Shown here: piece after piece, positions 26,404 to 35,754 of the stretch
Numbering within the stretch: position 1 is the stretch's first letter
How the letters are laid out: each line of letters opens with the position of its first letter
Assembly (NCBI GenBank): GCA_030426385.1
Contig: JAUHYI010000002.1
Location: forward strand, 62,001 to 126,000
Source of the DNA: Phycisphaerae bacterium
GTDB taxonomy: Bacteria > Planctomycetota > Phycisphaerae > Phycisphaerales > Phycisphaeraceae
Length of the DNA: 64,000 bases
Reading direction: 5' to 3'
The notes under the pieces: model-generated
Databases searched by the model: none
Seen by the model: only the letters and a program-made list of their open reading frames with translations
Told to the model about the DNA's origin: nothing
Program-made: the position numbers and the translations under genes

Positions 26404-27627
26404 ATGAGCAAAATCAAGACGCCACGAAAATATGTCTGGTTGGCTGACCAACTTCGACGACGCTTGGCCAGCGACAACGATTGGTCCTCGGGCAAGCGTC
26501 TGCCCACGGATAACGAACTGATCGAGCAATACCGCGTCAGCCGCGCCACCGTGGTGCATGCGATGCGTTTGCTCGTCGAAGAAGGCATGGTCAGCCGCAA
26601 AACTGGCCGAGGCACGCTCGCCGTTTCCCAGCAGCGCACCGGACAGATCGCGTTGGTCATCTCCGACGCGGTGCTGCGCGAAGACGGCGGCAGCCCATCG
26701 TATCGTGCGTGTGCATCAGCCTTGCTCGACCATCTTAATGATCACGAATGTTGGTACGGCAAAATTCATGTCGTACAGGTTCCTGCGCGTAAACCATCGG
26801 CATTGGTAGGCGCGGGCGTCACAGATACCGCAAGCACCAATAGCCTCGGAGATCAAAACGCCGACACTGCCATAACTGGAATCGCTAGCAACTCCAACCA
26901 ATTCACCGCACAGGATCGGCCTGGAAATACAGCGAAAACAACGGCGGGAATACTCGATTTGATGGACCCTGATGTAAGCCGTGATGTGCGTGGCGTGGTC
27001 AGTCTTTACCGCACGGCCCAGATCAGCGAGCAACTGAATCAACTGGGCCTACCAACGATGTATCTCAACTCACCCGGGGGCACGCCCAACGTTTCGTTTT
27101 CCACGGAACTTTTTTACGAAGCCGCGATGCATCATCTGGTTGACACGCAATGCAAAACAGTCGGCGCTTTTATTGTCGATCATCCATCCATGCTCAAGGC
27201 CCCGGGCAATCGCAAAGAACAGTTCATCACCGCCACCGAAGCGGCCGGCCTGCAACATCACAATGACTGGATACGATTTCATTCGCCGCCGATCACCGAG
27301 CAATTAGGCGCTGAGATGTTTCGCGAATTCTGGCGACTGCCCAATCGCCCCGATGCAATCGTGCTTGATGACGACATGGTCGCGCGCGGCGTGCTATGGG
27401 CTGCGATGGATATGGGCGTGCGCTTCGGCGATGACATCAAACTCATCGCCATGGGCATCAAGGGCGTGGATTTCCCCGGCCATCAAGTCGTCACCCAACT
27501 CCAGTTCGATCCCCAGGAATTAGCCGTCGCCGCCATCGACATGATCGAACTGCTCGCCGCAGGCAAACCGGTTCCGGATTTAAGCGTGGCCATCGCGCCC
27601 AAGCTGATCCCCGGCAACACCGGCTGA
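26404..27627 (+). CDS. GntR-type HTH regulator with LacI-like sugar-binding domain (paralogue)
   Basis: 407 residues from the ATG at 26404 (an in-frame TTG at 26332 would add 24 residues). The winged helix is LADQLRRRLASDNDWSSGKRLPTDNELIEQYRVSRATVVHAMRLLVEEGMVSRKTGRGT, very close to that of the protein at 19244. The C-terminal half is the LacI-like ligand domain (AIVLDDDMVARGVLWAAMDMGVRFGDDIKLIAMGIKG). Compared with the paralogue there is an extra segment of about 45 residues rich in Ser, Thr, Asn and Ala (around residues 140-185), probably a loop. It is followed by an alcohol-dehydrogenase-like gene 123 bases later. It is likely a sugar-responsive repressor for this region. Confidence 0.88.
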   Translation: MSKIKTPRKYVWLADQLRRRLASDNDWSSGKRLPTDNELIEQYRVSRATVVHAMRLLVEEGMVSRKTGRGTLAVSQQRTGQIALVISDAVLREDGGSPSYRACASALLDHLNDHECWYGKIHVVQVPARKPSALVGAGVTDTASTNSLGDQNADTAITGIASNSNQFTAQDRPGNTAKTTAGILDLMDPDVSRDVRGVVSLYRTAQISEQLNQLGLPTMYLNSPGGTPNVSFSTELFYEAAMHHLVDTQCKTVGAFIVDHPSMLKAPGNRKEQFITATEAAGLQHHNDWIRFHSPPITEQLGAEMFREFWRLPNRPDAIVLDDDMVARGVLWAAMDMGVRFGDDIKLIAMGIKGVDFPGHQVVTQLQFDPQELAVAAIDMIELLAAGKPVPDLSVAIAPKLIPGNTG

Positions 27628-27750
27628 ATAAACCGCACAAACACACCACGCATCACATCCAATGACCACCGCTTGTGACCGGCCAAACCGTTCGGCGCGA
27701 ATTCTGTGCGCATCAACCTTTCTGAAAAACATATTGCCAACGGGTATTCA

Positions 27751-28767
27751 ATGACTATGAATCCTTCCCCACAAAACCAACCGACTTGTGAAACGATACA
27801 CCACACATCACGAGTGCAATTTACCCAACCCGGGTTCGTTGAAATTGAACACGCCGATTTACCCGCATGCGGTGCCCACGAAATTTGTGTGGCCACCACA
27901 TACTCCACCATTTCGCCGGGCACCGAGCTTGCCTTTCTACACGCCCAGGCCAACACGCCTGGCGAATTTCCCGTGAGTTCCGGCTACACCGCCAGCGCAC
28001 GGGTGATCGAGGTCGGCACGCAAGTCAGTCATTGGCATGTGGGACAAACTGTCGCAGCCATGATGCCACATAGTGCCGTGGAAAATCTCGATCCGGTCGC
28101 TTGCATCGCGATGCCCGAATCAATCGATCCCCTCGAAGCCTCGGCCTATCGCTTGGGTTCGATCGCCATCCAAGGCGTGCGCAAAGCACAGATTCAAATG
28201 GGCGAAACAGTCGTGGTGTTCGGCCTCGGCGTCATCGGCAACCTTGCAGGACAACTGGCACGCGCCGCAGGTGCCACCAAAGTCATCGGCATTGATCCGG
28301 TCGACTGGCGACGGGCATGTGCCGAGCAATGCGCTTTTGACATGGTGATTCCCAGCGCCGATCAGCTTCCCAAATCATTCAATGCACCGATCGTCATCGA
28401 AGCCACCGGCGTGCCCTCAGTGGTCAATGATGCTCTAGCGATAACTGGCCGCCTGGGTCGCGTGGTCTTGCTCGGTTCGAGCCGAGGGTGTACACCACAA
28501 GTTGATTTTTATCGCGATGTCCACAAAAAAGGTATCACGATCGTGGGTGCCCACGAGTCAATCCGCGCACCAGTCGATACCGTTGGCCACTTGTGCACCC
28601 ATCAAACCGACGGCAAAACGATCATCGATCTGCTGGCGAGTGATCGCATTCGTTTACGACCTTTGATTACCGATGTGATGCCAGCTCGCGACGCACCGCG
28701 GGCCTACCAACGCCTGACCGATCGCACCGAACAACTGATGACTATTGCACTGGATTGGAACGACTGA
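27751..28767 (+). CDS. Medium-chain (zinc-type) alcohol dehydrogenase-like oxidoreductase
   Basis: About 338 residues; the ATG at 27751 is preferred over a GTG at 27706, with another ATG at 27757. The GroES-like N-terminal domain shows STISPGTELAFLHAQANTPGEFPVSSGYTASARVIEVG, a pattern seen in MDR family members without the usual catalytic-zinc cysteine. The NAD(P) fold starts VVVFGLGVIGNLAGQLARAAGATKVIGIDPVDWRR (GxGxxG then an acidic residue favouring NAD). IVIEATGVPSVVNDALAITGRLGRVVLLG follows as expected. It probably oxidises a sugar or polyol; no zinc-binding Cys cluster is evident, so it may be zinc-independent. It is convergent with the aminotransferase gene of the operon at 28817-35754. 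Confidence 0.88.
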   Translation: MTMNPSPQNQPTCETIHHTSRVQFTQPGFVEIEHADLPACGAHEICVATTYSTISPGTELAFLHAQANTPGEFPVSSGYTASARVIEVGTQVSHWHVGQTVAAMMPHSAVENLDPVACIAMPESIDPLEASAYRLGSIAIQGVRKAQIQMGETVVVFGLGVIGNLAGQLARAAGATKVIGIDPVDWRRACAEQCAFDMVIPSADQLPKSFNAPIVIEATGVPSVVNDALAITGRLGRVVLLGSSRGCTPQVDFYRDVHKKGITIVGAHESIRAPVDTVGHLCTHQTDGKTIIDLLASDRIRLRPLITDVMPARDAPRAYQRLTDRTEQLMTIALDWND

Positions 28768-28816
28768 TCGGTATCGAATATGTTTGAGGCGCCCACGTTT
28801 TTTATTTGTTGCCATG

Positions 28817-29950
28817 TCATGACGCGATCAACGCATGGATGGCCTTGAGAAATTTATCGATATCCGCAGCCGTGTTGTAACCATGAATCGCCACACGCAG
28901 GCGCCCCGCGTGGTGATGCATGTGAATATTCTGCGCGTGCAATTTTTGAAACACCGATTCGGCATCCGGATATTGAAACGCAATAATGCCCGCACGTTCA
29001 TCTGGATTATCCGAGGTCATCATCTGCACCGGCATTTTTCTTAGGCCGTCGTAACACGCATCAACCAACGGCCGACAATGCGCATCAATCGCCGACACAC
29101 CTACCGATGTGATGTAGTTCAATCCCGCATTGATCGCATAGACCGCAGGATAGTTAGGCATGCCCGGCGTAAAACTTCCCGCGCCGGGCTTATTGATCGC
29201 ACGCTCAAAACGGTCGGCATCAAACGCGTTTTGTTGATTGAACCAACCGCCCGCATGCGTGGTCCATGCCTCGGCTTTGTCCGCAGGAATAGCAACCAGC
29301 CCGCCGCCGTGACTGGCCAGAATCCATTTGTGTGTCGAACTGATGATCAAGTCCACATCATCAAGTTGCAGCGGTATGCGTCCCAATGCCTGCGTCACAT
29401 CGACTGCAATCAAAGCCGAGGAGTTTTTCCGAATCATCTCAACCATCGGCTTAAGCGACACGCGAAAACCATTGAGAAAACTCACCAGTGATGTCGTGAC
29501 CAATCGCGTGCGCGTGCTTAACAATGGCACCAGATCATCCACATGCAATTTACCCACACGATGACGCCAAACTTTCACGGTCGCCGGGCACGTCGGCGAC
29601 AACCACGGCGTCGCCCCCGCGGGAAAATCCAGATCGTTAATCACAACCTCATCGCCCGCTTGTAAATGCAACGCCATCGCGGCCATGTTATAAGCTTCGG
29701 ACGAACAGGAACAAATCGTGACTTCATCCGGCGTCAAACCATACGCACCAGCCACCTGCGCCTTGGCCTGTGACCATTGCACATCATGGCGTGCGCGACC
29801 GTCGTAACCCAATTCAATATCCGTCGCATACTGATGCAGCGCATCCAACACACTACGAGGCGGTATGCCTTCCGCAGCCGTATTTAGATAGGTTTTTTCA
29901 GCCAGCGAAGGAAAATCTCGCAACCTGGATTCGTCGGTAATCACAAACAT
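28817..29950 (-). CDS. PLP-dependent class V aminotransferase
   Basis: 377 residues from the ATG at 29950 (GGAG close upstream). The PLP lysine is K208 in LIISSTHKWILASHGGG; AVDVTQALGRIPL holds the pyridine-nitrogen Asp, and CSSEAYNMAAMAL is the phosphate-binding turn. YLNTAAEGIPP near the start is typical of the isopenicillin-N-epimerase/cysteine-desulfurase-like branch. No desulfurase cysteine loop is apparent, so a transaminase, epimerase or lyase role on an amino compound is more likely. It is the last gene of a six-gene operon and lies 34 bases after the RidA gene; RidA proteins remove reactive enamines that such PLP enzymes release, which suits their pairing. Confidence 0.88.
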   Translation of the reverse strand: MFVITDESRLRDFPSLAEKTYLNTAAEGIPPRSVLDALHQYATDIELGYDGRARHDVQWSQAKAQVAGAYGLTPDEVTICSCSSEAYNMAAMALHLQAGDEVVINDLDFPAGATPWLSPTCPATVKVWRHRVGKLHVDDLVPLLSTRTRLVTTSLVSFLNGFRVSLKPMVEMIRKNSSALIAVDVTQALGRIPLQLDDVDLIISSTHKWILASHGGGLVAIPADKAEAWTTHAGGWFNQQNAFDADRFERAINKPGAGSFTPGMPNYPAVYAINAGLNYITSVGVSAIDAHCRPLVDACYDGLRKMPVQMMTSDNPDERAGIIAFQYPDAESVFQKLHAQNIHMHHHAGRLRVAIHGYNTAADIDKFLKAIHALIAS

Positions 29951-29984
29951 ATCTCCGATTCGTGTGAATGGTTTAGCGATTCGC

Positions 29985-30368
29985 TTATTCGCCGACCGCT
30001 GCGATGCAATCAACTTCGACCAACAACCCATCAATAGCCAGTTCAACACCAACCGTTGTTCGCGCAGGTCGATGACCACCCAGCCATTGCGCATACACTT
30101 CATTCATCGCCGGAAAATCACGTTTCACTTGCGTCAGATAAATGCGCGTCATTACCAATCGATTTTTATGACTACCTGCTGCAGATAAAATTTCATCAAT
30201 CAATCGAAAAATTTCGCGGGCTTGGCCAGCCACATCTTCGGCAATCGGCGTGGTGGTTCCGGGCTTAAAACCAACTTGACCCGAGACATAAACCAATCCC
30301 CCATGAACAGCCGCGCGGGCTAACGGCAAATCGGCATTGGCCATCGGTAGCGTTTGTATTTCAGACAT
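29985..30368 (-). CDS. RidA family protein (enamine/imine deaminase)
   Basis: 127 residues from the ATG at 30368. The YjgF/YER057c/UK114 fold is evident: GGLVYVSGQVGFKPGTTTPIAEDVAGQAREIFRLIDEILSAAG, and the C-terminal signature RPARTTVGVELAIDGLLVEVDCIA with the conserved Arg and Glu of the active cleft. These trimeric proteins hydrolyse 2-aminoacrylate-type imines to keto acids. It is adjacent to a PLP aminotransferase on the same strand, and 98 bases after the amidohydrolase. An operator-like motif (AATTATTGAGTTATT, 30432-30446) lies 64 bases upstream of its start, so this gene pair may have its own promoter. Confidence 0.93.
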   Translation of the reverse strand: MSEIQTLPMANADLPLARAAVHGGLVYVSGQVGFKPGTTTPIAEDVAGQAREIFRLIDEILSAAGSHKNRLVMTRIYLTQVKRDFPAMNEVYAQWLGGHRPARTTVGVELAIDGLLVEVDCIAAVGE

Positions 30369-30431
30369 GATGCATCTATCCCTGCTTAGAAAATTAAAAC
30401 GAGTCAACGATCACACACGCGATCAAAATAG

Positions 30432-30448
30432 AATTATTGAGTTATTCG
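30432..30448 (-). promoter_or_regulatory. Operator-like motif upstream of the RidA/aminotransferase pair
   Basis: AATTATTGAGTTATT differs by one base from AATTATCGAGTTATT at 19121-19135 and matches half of the full palindrome at 25034. Its position between the amidohydrolase stop and the RidA start suits transcription control, but this is inference from motif similarity alone. Confidence 0.4.
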
Positions 30449-30465
30449 ATTTGTATGTTTTGGGT

Positions 30466-31326
30466 TTATGTTTTATGCCGCGAAACGCTCGCCAACAACT
30501 GTTTGAGATTACCGCCCATGACCTTTGCGATTGCATCACGATTGAAAAACGGCACGTCTGTGATCACTGTAATCGTTTTCTCATGGGATACAAAATCAAG
30601 ATGCGGACTGTAATCCGATCCCCACAACAAGCGATCCACGCCATAGGCTTCTGCAATCAATTCGACATACGGCCATGCGGACTGATGCGAACATCCCGGC
30701 TCAACCAATGCGTAAAAACCACTGGTTTTTACGTGTATTTGTGGATATGACGCCAACGCCAACACGGCTGCGAGTCGCTGCCTCGCGAGCGATTGATTCA
30801 GTTGTGTGTCGGCCTGCGGCGGCAAACCCAGATGCGAAATCACCAATCGCAAGGCAGGGTGCCGTTCCAAAATGTCAATCCAAGTACGCCAAGCCTTTGC
30901 TTTCCCGTTGACGCTGATCAACCAATGCCGCTCGCATAACCATTGCCAAATTTCGTCAGGCACCTGTTGCAATTTATCCAACTGCGTCTGGTCGAACAGA
31001 TAAAAACTCAATCCAACGAATGACGCCGCGTGGTACTGTTCGAGTCGTGCCAGTGTAAACTGCTCAATCGCCCCTACGTAGGCAACTGGATACAGCCAAT
31101 CATGTTGACCTGCGATGCGCTGCAGATATCGATTGTTATCCGCGCACCACGACTCGCCATCATAGCCAACCACCAATGCTCCTTTCACGCCATGCTGTTG
31201 CATTAAGGTTCGGTAGTGATCGATCTCATCCGCTGACACATCGATGCGCTCGGATAGCGATCGGTTCTCATAACCAGCCTCGAACAGATGGATGTGTGCG
31301 TCCCATCGCTCACACTTTTCGTTCAC
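30466..31326 (-). CDS. Amidohydrolase family 2 (metal-dependent hydrolase)
   Basis: 286 residues. The start is a GTG at 31326 that overlaps the previous gene's stop (GTGA), the same coupling seen at other junctions in this operon. RWDAHIHLFEAG has the H-x-H metal motif of amidohydrolases; LVISHLGLPP gives the later His, and GVDRLLWGSDYSPHLDF has the conserved GSDYP-like motif with the catalytic Asp. HVKTSGFYAL precedes it, as usual for the family. These TIM-barrel enzymes hydrolyse lactones or decarboxylate/hydrolyse organic acids, often in sugar-lactone or aromatic catabolism. The substrate is unknown, but the operon (oxidoreductase just upstream) would fit a sugar-lactone step. Confidence 0.87.
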   Translation of the reverse strand: MNEKCERWDAHIHLFEAGYENRSLSERIDVSADEIDHYRTLMQQHGVKGALVVGYDGESWCADNNRYLQRIAGQHDWLYPVAYVGAIEQFTLARLEQYHAASFVGLSFYLFDQTQLDKLQQVPDEIWQWLCERHWLISVNGKAKAWRTWIDILERHPALRLVISHLGLPPQADTQLNQSLARQRLAAVLALASYPQIHVKTSGFYALVEPGCSHQSAWPYVELIAEAYGVDRLLWGSDYSPHLDFVSHEKTITVITDVPFFNRDAIAKVMGGNLKQLLASVSRHKT

Positions 31327-32429
31327 ACGGATCCCCCTTGAATCGCGAGTTGTTCTTCCAGCCGATCCATCCAACGCATCAATTGCATCGCATCGGCATA
31401 GTCTGCCCCGCGTGGCACCGCGCCCGTGCCACGCACCACGTGACAAAAACATCGCAACTCATTGACCAACGCACCGCTGGGAATATCGCGGTGACAATGA
31501 ATCTCCAAAGTTTGCGGCCAACGCGCACGATCATCCCACACTTCAATCGGCCTAGGATTCGCATACATGCGTGCAGCCCATCCCTGACCAAAAATTTCCA
31601 GGCGATCAAACCCATCACTGGGCATGCCCGGCGGCGTGAGAAATGACGCGGTAAGCGATGCGGACTCACCGCTCTCCCACGACAACCACACCTGCACCAG
31701 ATCAACACCACCTTCGCGATGGAAACGTTGCATCGCAGACATCTGCACTGGCTCAGCACCACGCATCAAAACCTGCGTCATATATAGATCGTGAACCATC
31801 AACAATCGCAACGGTGATTCGCCGGGATACAACGTGCGCATCGTCGCGGGCCGATGCCGTACGCTTTCAATAAAACTCAGTGGACCTCGCTTTTCCGCTT
31901 CTTGTTGCAACCCTTGAAATTCACTGCCAAACAACACGAGATGCCCCATCATCAGTCGTGAATAATTTTCATCCTTGACCAGCAATGGTTCCAGTCGCGC
32001 CGCGTCAGCCGCATTCATCGCCAGCGGTTTTTCCACCAGAACATGCTTCCCCGCAGACAACAGAAGCTCCGCGATATCCACATGGCTCGCGGTGCTCGAG
32101 GCAATCACCCACGCTTGGGCATTCGATTCTTGCACCGCTCGTTCAAGGTCCTGCCAACCCTTGATATTGGGGATCGCCGCCAGTTCCGCTTGTGTGCGCT
32201 GCAATGCCTGCACATCGGGATCAACCAATGCGACCAGTTCCGTCTCCACCATGCCGTGCAACGTCTGTGCATGCAATCGTCCAAATGCGCCCAACCCAAC
32301 CACGCCCACGCGAACTGGCTCGAACGCAACTCGCTTCGTCGTCGCATGCTCAAGCGTGGCGTTACCAACTTTCGAATTCGCATTCGCCTTGGATTTCACG
32401 TTGGCATTCGGTTTACTATTCGCGTTCAT
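31323..32429 (-). CDS. Gfo/Idh/MocA family oxidoreductase with low-complexity N-terminus
   Basis: 368 residues from the ATG at 32429, overlapping the M20 gene stop (ATGA). Residues 1-25 are an unusual Asn/Lys/Ala-rich run (NANSKPNANVKSKANANSK) ahead of the Rossmann start VRVGVVGLGAFGRLHAQTL. Next come AWVIASSTASHVDIAELLLSAGKHVLVEKPLAMN, with the invariant EKP lysine. The C-terminal alpha/beta domain includes VHDLYMTQVLM, a likely substrate-binding His-Asp. It probably oxidises a sugar or sugar derivative with NAD(P). The gene overlaps the amidohydrolase at the other end; an oxidoreductase followed by a lactonase-like hydrolase is a plausible pair. Confidence 0.9.
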   Translation of the reverse strand: MNANSKPNANVKSKANANSKVGNATLEHATTKRVAFEPVRVGVVGLGAFGRLHAQTLHGMVETELVALVDPDVQALQRTQAELAAIPNIKGWQDLERAVQESNAQAWVIASSTASHVDIAELLLSAGKHVLVEKPLAMNAADAARLEPLLVKDENYSRLMMGHLVLFGSEFQGLQQEAEKRGPLSFIESVRHRPATMRTLYPGESPLRLLMVHDLYMTQVLMRGAEPVQMSAMQRFHREGGVDLVQVWLSWESGESASLTASFLTPPGMPSDGFDRLEIFGQGWAARMYANPRPIEVWDDRARWPQTLEIHCHRDIPSGALVNELRCFCHVVRGTGAVPRGADYADAMQLMRWMDRLEEQLAIQGGSV

Positions 32430-33664
32430 CGCTTGGCCCCTTGTGCAACATCGAGATGACACGTTCGGCACATCAGGTCAAAGTACAACTTTTCCCCCAG
32501 GTGTAATTGATCCAACGCTAGCCATTCGTCCGCCGCGTGGGCTTGTCGAATATCACCCGGCCCCCACACGATCGCGGGAATTCCTGCTTCGCTGTACGTA
32601 CTCGCATTGGTGCCATACGTCGCACCGCTGGCCGTGTGATTGATGTCATGTTCAGCCAACAGCGCACCGACATGCTTGACCATCGCTTCCGACAAACGCG
32701 GATGCAACGGCGGATCGATAAACGCTTCGCCCTGTTCGACCTGCAAATTCGTATCACGTTGACGCAAGGTATCGAGCACTGCTTCGACTTGGCTGATCAC
32801 GTGATTGGGATTTTCGCCCGGCACCACACGGCGATCAATGCGAATATCACAGGTCTCGGGAATAATGTTGATCTGAGAGCCGCCCGCAATTTGATTGATA
32901 CTGGCACATGCTTTTCCCACCAGCGGATGATGCGCTTCGAGCCTGGCAATATAGTGTTTTTCAATCGCGTCTATCACCTGCATCATCGCGTGAATCGCTG
33001 ATCTTCCCTGCGTGGGATCCGATGAATGCGCAGCCACGCCATGCGTTCGAATGCGCCAGCGCACCACCCCGCCGGTGGCTGAAACAATGCGCATCTGGGT
33101 CGGCTCACCCACCACCACCGCCGATGGCCGCCAATGCAATGTGTGCATTTGTGTATCCACAAACGCACGCACGCCGGTCTTCCCATGTTCCTCGTCGACG
33201 GTGAAAAGAATCGCGACATTGCCATGGCCCTGGCAATGCTTGTGATGCCCTGCTTTGGTCGCAACATCAGACACTTGGGCAAATCGCTTGAGTGCCCACA
33301 ACATCGCCGCGCCCGTCCCCTTGGTATCGCAAGCCCCGCGGCCGTAGATGCGATCGCCCTCGACCACGCCCGCAAACGGCTCGATCGTCATGCCCTCGAC
33401 TGCCACCGTGTCCATGTGACTATCGAATAACAACCACGGCTTGTCGGGATCATTTTCAACATACACCAACAGGTTGAATTCATCGCTGTCAATGGACAAA
33501 CCAGATAATCGTTGCGTGCTTAAACCCCAACCGTTCGCCACTTGCTCAAGATAGGTCGCCAGTTTTTTCGTGTTGCTCATGCGGCCCACGTAGCCTCTGT
33601 CGTGACGATTGACCGTGTCAAACCCAATCATCGCTTGCAATAATTCGACGCAGGATTGTGCCAT
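32426..33664 (-). CDS. M20 family metallopeptidase/deacylase (ArgE/DapE-like)
   Basis: 412 residues from the ATG at 33664. Metal ligands stand in the proper order: WLLFDSHMDTVAVEGM (His, Asp), YGRGACDTKGTGAA (bridging Asp), LFTVDEEHGKTG (Glu-Glu), VVGEPTQ, and near the end SGATYGTNASTYSEAGIPAIVWGPGDIRQAHAADEW (His). A dimerisation lid lies between. The family removes acyl or aminoacyl groups from N-acyl amino acids or amino sugars, in the cytoplasm. It starts 5 bases after the glycosidase-like gene and overlaps the oxidoreductase, so it is in the middle of the operon. It might deacylate an amino-sugar product, but that is inference. Confidence 0.92.
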   Translation of the reverse strand: MAQSCVELLQAMIGFDTVNRHDRGYVGRMSNTKKLATYLEQVANGWGLSTQRLSGLSIDSDEFNLLVYVENDPDKPWLLFDSHMDTVAVEGMTIEPFAGVVEGDRIYGRGACDTKGTGAAMLWALKRFAQVSDVATKAGHHKHCQGHGNVAILFTVDEEHGKTGVRAFVDTQMHTLHWRPSAVVVGEPTQMRIVSATGGVVRWRIRTHGVAAHSSDPTQGRSAIHAMMQVIDAIEKHYIARLEAHHPLVGKACASINQIAGGSQINIIPETCDIRIDRRVVPGENPNHVISQVEAVLDTLRQRDTNLQVEQGEAFIDPPLHPRLSEAMVKHVGALLAEHDINHTASGATYGTNASTYSEAGIPAIVWGPGDIRQAHAADEWLALDQLHLGEKLYFDLMCRTCHLDVAQGAKR

Positions 33665-33669
33665 GATGG

Positions 33670-35754
33670 TCAAACCTTCTTCGCCAATAAGAAGCAAGCT
33701 TCGAGTGCATGAAGCGTGAACGGAACGATGTAATCATCGCGATCACCATGTTCGACAACTTGACAGGATACCGTTCGCCATTGTCCTTTTGCATCCAGGT
33801 GATACATCAACAGTGAATCAAGTTGCCCGGTGGGTACAGACAAAACCGGGTGCTGTACCGGATCATAGTTCGGATTAAACAACGCCATCAACAAACCATT
33901 TGACGTGGGCACACGATAGACGTGCATCGGGTGACTATCGCACGTCATCAAGTTGGCTTTCGGTGAAAACTCGAACAGCAGGCGCTGCAGCAATCGCCGA
34001 CGAAACACCGTGTAAAAAGACACGTCCGTTTGATACCCACCATCGAAGGGATAGGCGATCATCGCGACGCGTCCGCCCTGGGCATTGCGATGCACCACCA
34101 TCCCGGGAAAACATCGGGTATGGTCCGCCCGTCGAATGTCCGTGCGAACCTCGCTGACATCGGTAACCTGCATGGCTAAGAGCCGCGTGGAACACGTTTG
34201 CGCAGTCATGCGGGGCGAACACAAACCATAAACAGCCGAATCGTCTTCGCGAATTTGTTCGTATGAATACCCCACTTCATCGAGCATTTGCCATGACGCC
34301 GACGCCACGCCGATCATGTCACCAAATCCGCGTTGCAGGAGAATTTCCACGCTGACCGCATCGAGCAAAACCGGGCCTGACAGTAAACGCCGAATGGCAT
34401 CATCATCAAACGCGCGCAATGTTTGATCACTCACAGCCATCGGCGCAGCGCCGTCAGCCGCATGATTCGATGGCACATCATCCACCAAGCCGTGTGCGAT
34501 TCCCAGAATGTACGATGCCTGACACCAACTAAGCGACGAATTTATGAGGCCGAATAAACCACTCGCGCGTTCATGATGTCGGAAGCGCGCGACTCGCGGG
34601 CTGAACAACACCTGCAACCCCTGGGCATTTTGATCATCGATCTGCAATGCGGTCAATGCGTCCAGGCGATCTTTGTGTTGGCTTAAGGCTTCGCCCAACT
34701 TCGGATCAAGCGCGATGCCATTGCCCATCATGTCGTAATGATTAATCGTAATGCCCTGGCTGCCTAGCGACGCGGCGTGATAACATTGCCACACGCAGTA
34801 CGCGGCTGACTTGCTGTAAGGTCCATTGCGTGGCGCACATTCCAATTCGGGATACACTTCGATAGGACGTTTGAGATTCGCCAGAGTGTGCCGTGTATTC
34901 GACGGCGTGGCGGTCAACGGCGTCGCTTCCGAGTATGGGGGCATGTTCGGCCGCGTTAAAAATGCGGGCGTCGTCCCAAACGCATCCTGCAACGCATGCC
35001 AATCGCGATCTTCCACGCTATGCGTATCGGGCGCGGAGCTCATCAATCCGATGCGCGTGCTGGGACAGGCTTCAGCTATCGCATGACGAAGCTTGCGTGC
35101 TGGTTCCAACATGGAATCGCGGGATATTTCCAGCCATTTCGCGCGCCACGGATGCGGCGACCCCGGCGCTAATACATGTTGCAACACCGTCTCACGTGTC
35201 ACCGATTCCTCAGGTGCGCCCACGCTTTTGGCCAGGCGTTGCAAATGCAATGAACAGAAGCACCCCCCCCACCCCAACTGCGGGCCATGATTATGCAAAC
35301 GCCAATCGTCCTCAACCCAAATGGCGACCGGCTTAATCTCTCGAGCGAGATACGCAAACGATTCGCTCAACCATTGCTGCCACGCAGGACATAATGGACA
35401 TGCATTCAACGGACTTGTATACCCCGACTCACCCACCATGCATTGAAACGATTGACCCTCACGCAAAATACGGCCCCGCGGATCATGATAGAGCGTGCTC
35501 CACGGATTAAGACTCAGGTCGACCCCTACCTCGCCAAGCCTGCGACTGAGCGACTTGCCTAATTCGGCATAAGCCTCCCACTCCGCGCGCGTCGGGTGCC
35601 CCGCGCTAAGCTCCTCGGCAGTGATGAATAACATCACCTCGCCAATGCGACTGGCCTGACAGAAATCGACCAACTCATCAATACGGTCATCCGCATGAAA
35701 TGCTGGGTCAATCAAGTAACGAAGAATGTATTTATAAGGTTGTAAATTTTTCAT
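33670..35754 (-). CDS. Large glycosidase-like protein, first gene of a catabolic operon
   Basis: 694 residues from the ATG at 35754; a nine-base G-run lies immediately upstream on the coding strand in place of a usual Shine-Dalgarno sequence. The N-terminal half has TIM-barrel features: RIGEVMLFITAEELSAGHP, VGVDLSLNPWSTL, IKPVAIWVEDDWRLHNHGP with a likely acidic active-site residue, and GCFCSLHLQRLAK, a Cys/His cluster comparable to that in the protein at 22356. The second part has AMIAYPFDGG and beta-rich C-terminal pieces, as in GH42-like enzymes with accessory domains. I cannot assign a family. No signal peptide, hence cytoplasmic. It is the first of six same-strand genes down to 28817. 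Confidence 0.62.
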   Translation of the reverse strand: MKNLQPYKYILRYLIDPAFHADDRIDELVDFCQASRIGEVMLFITAEELSAGHPTRAEWEAYAELGKSLSRRLGEVGVDLSLNPWSTLYHDPRGRILREGQSFQCMVGESGYTSPLNACPLCPAWQQWLSESFAYLAREIKPVAIWVEDDWRLHNHGPQLGWGGCFCSLHLQRLAKSVGAPEESVTRETVLQHVLAPGSPHPWRAKWLEISRDSMLEPARKLRHAIAEACPSTRIGLMSSAPDTHSVEDRDWHALQDAFGTTPAFLTRPNMPPYSEATPLTATPSNTRHTLANLKRPIEVYPELECAPRNGPYSKSAAYCVWQCYHAASLGSQGITINHYDMMGNGIALDPKLGEALSQHKDRLDALTALQIDDQNAQGLQVLFSPRVARFRHHERASGLFGLINSSLSWCQASYILGIAHGLVDDVPSNHAADGAAPMAVSDQTLRAFDDDAIRRLLSGPVLLDAVSVEILLQRGFGDMIGVASASWQMLDEVGYSYEQIREDDSAVYGLCSPRMTAQTCSTRLLAMQVTDVSEVRTDIRRADHTRCFPGMVVHRNAQGGRVAMIAYPFDGGYQTDVSFYTVFRRRLLQRLLFEFSPKANLMTCDSHPMHVYRVPTSNGLLMALFNPNYDPVQHPVLSVPTGQLDSLLMYHLDAKGQWRTVSCQVVEHGDRDDYIVPFTLHALEACFLLAKKV

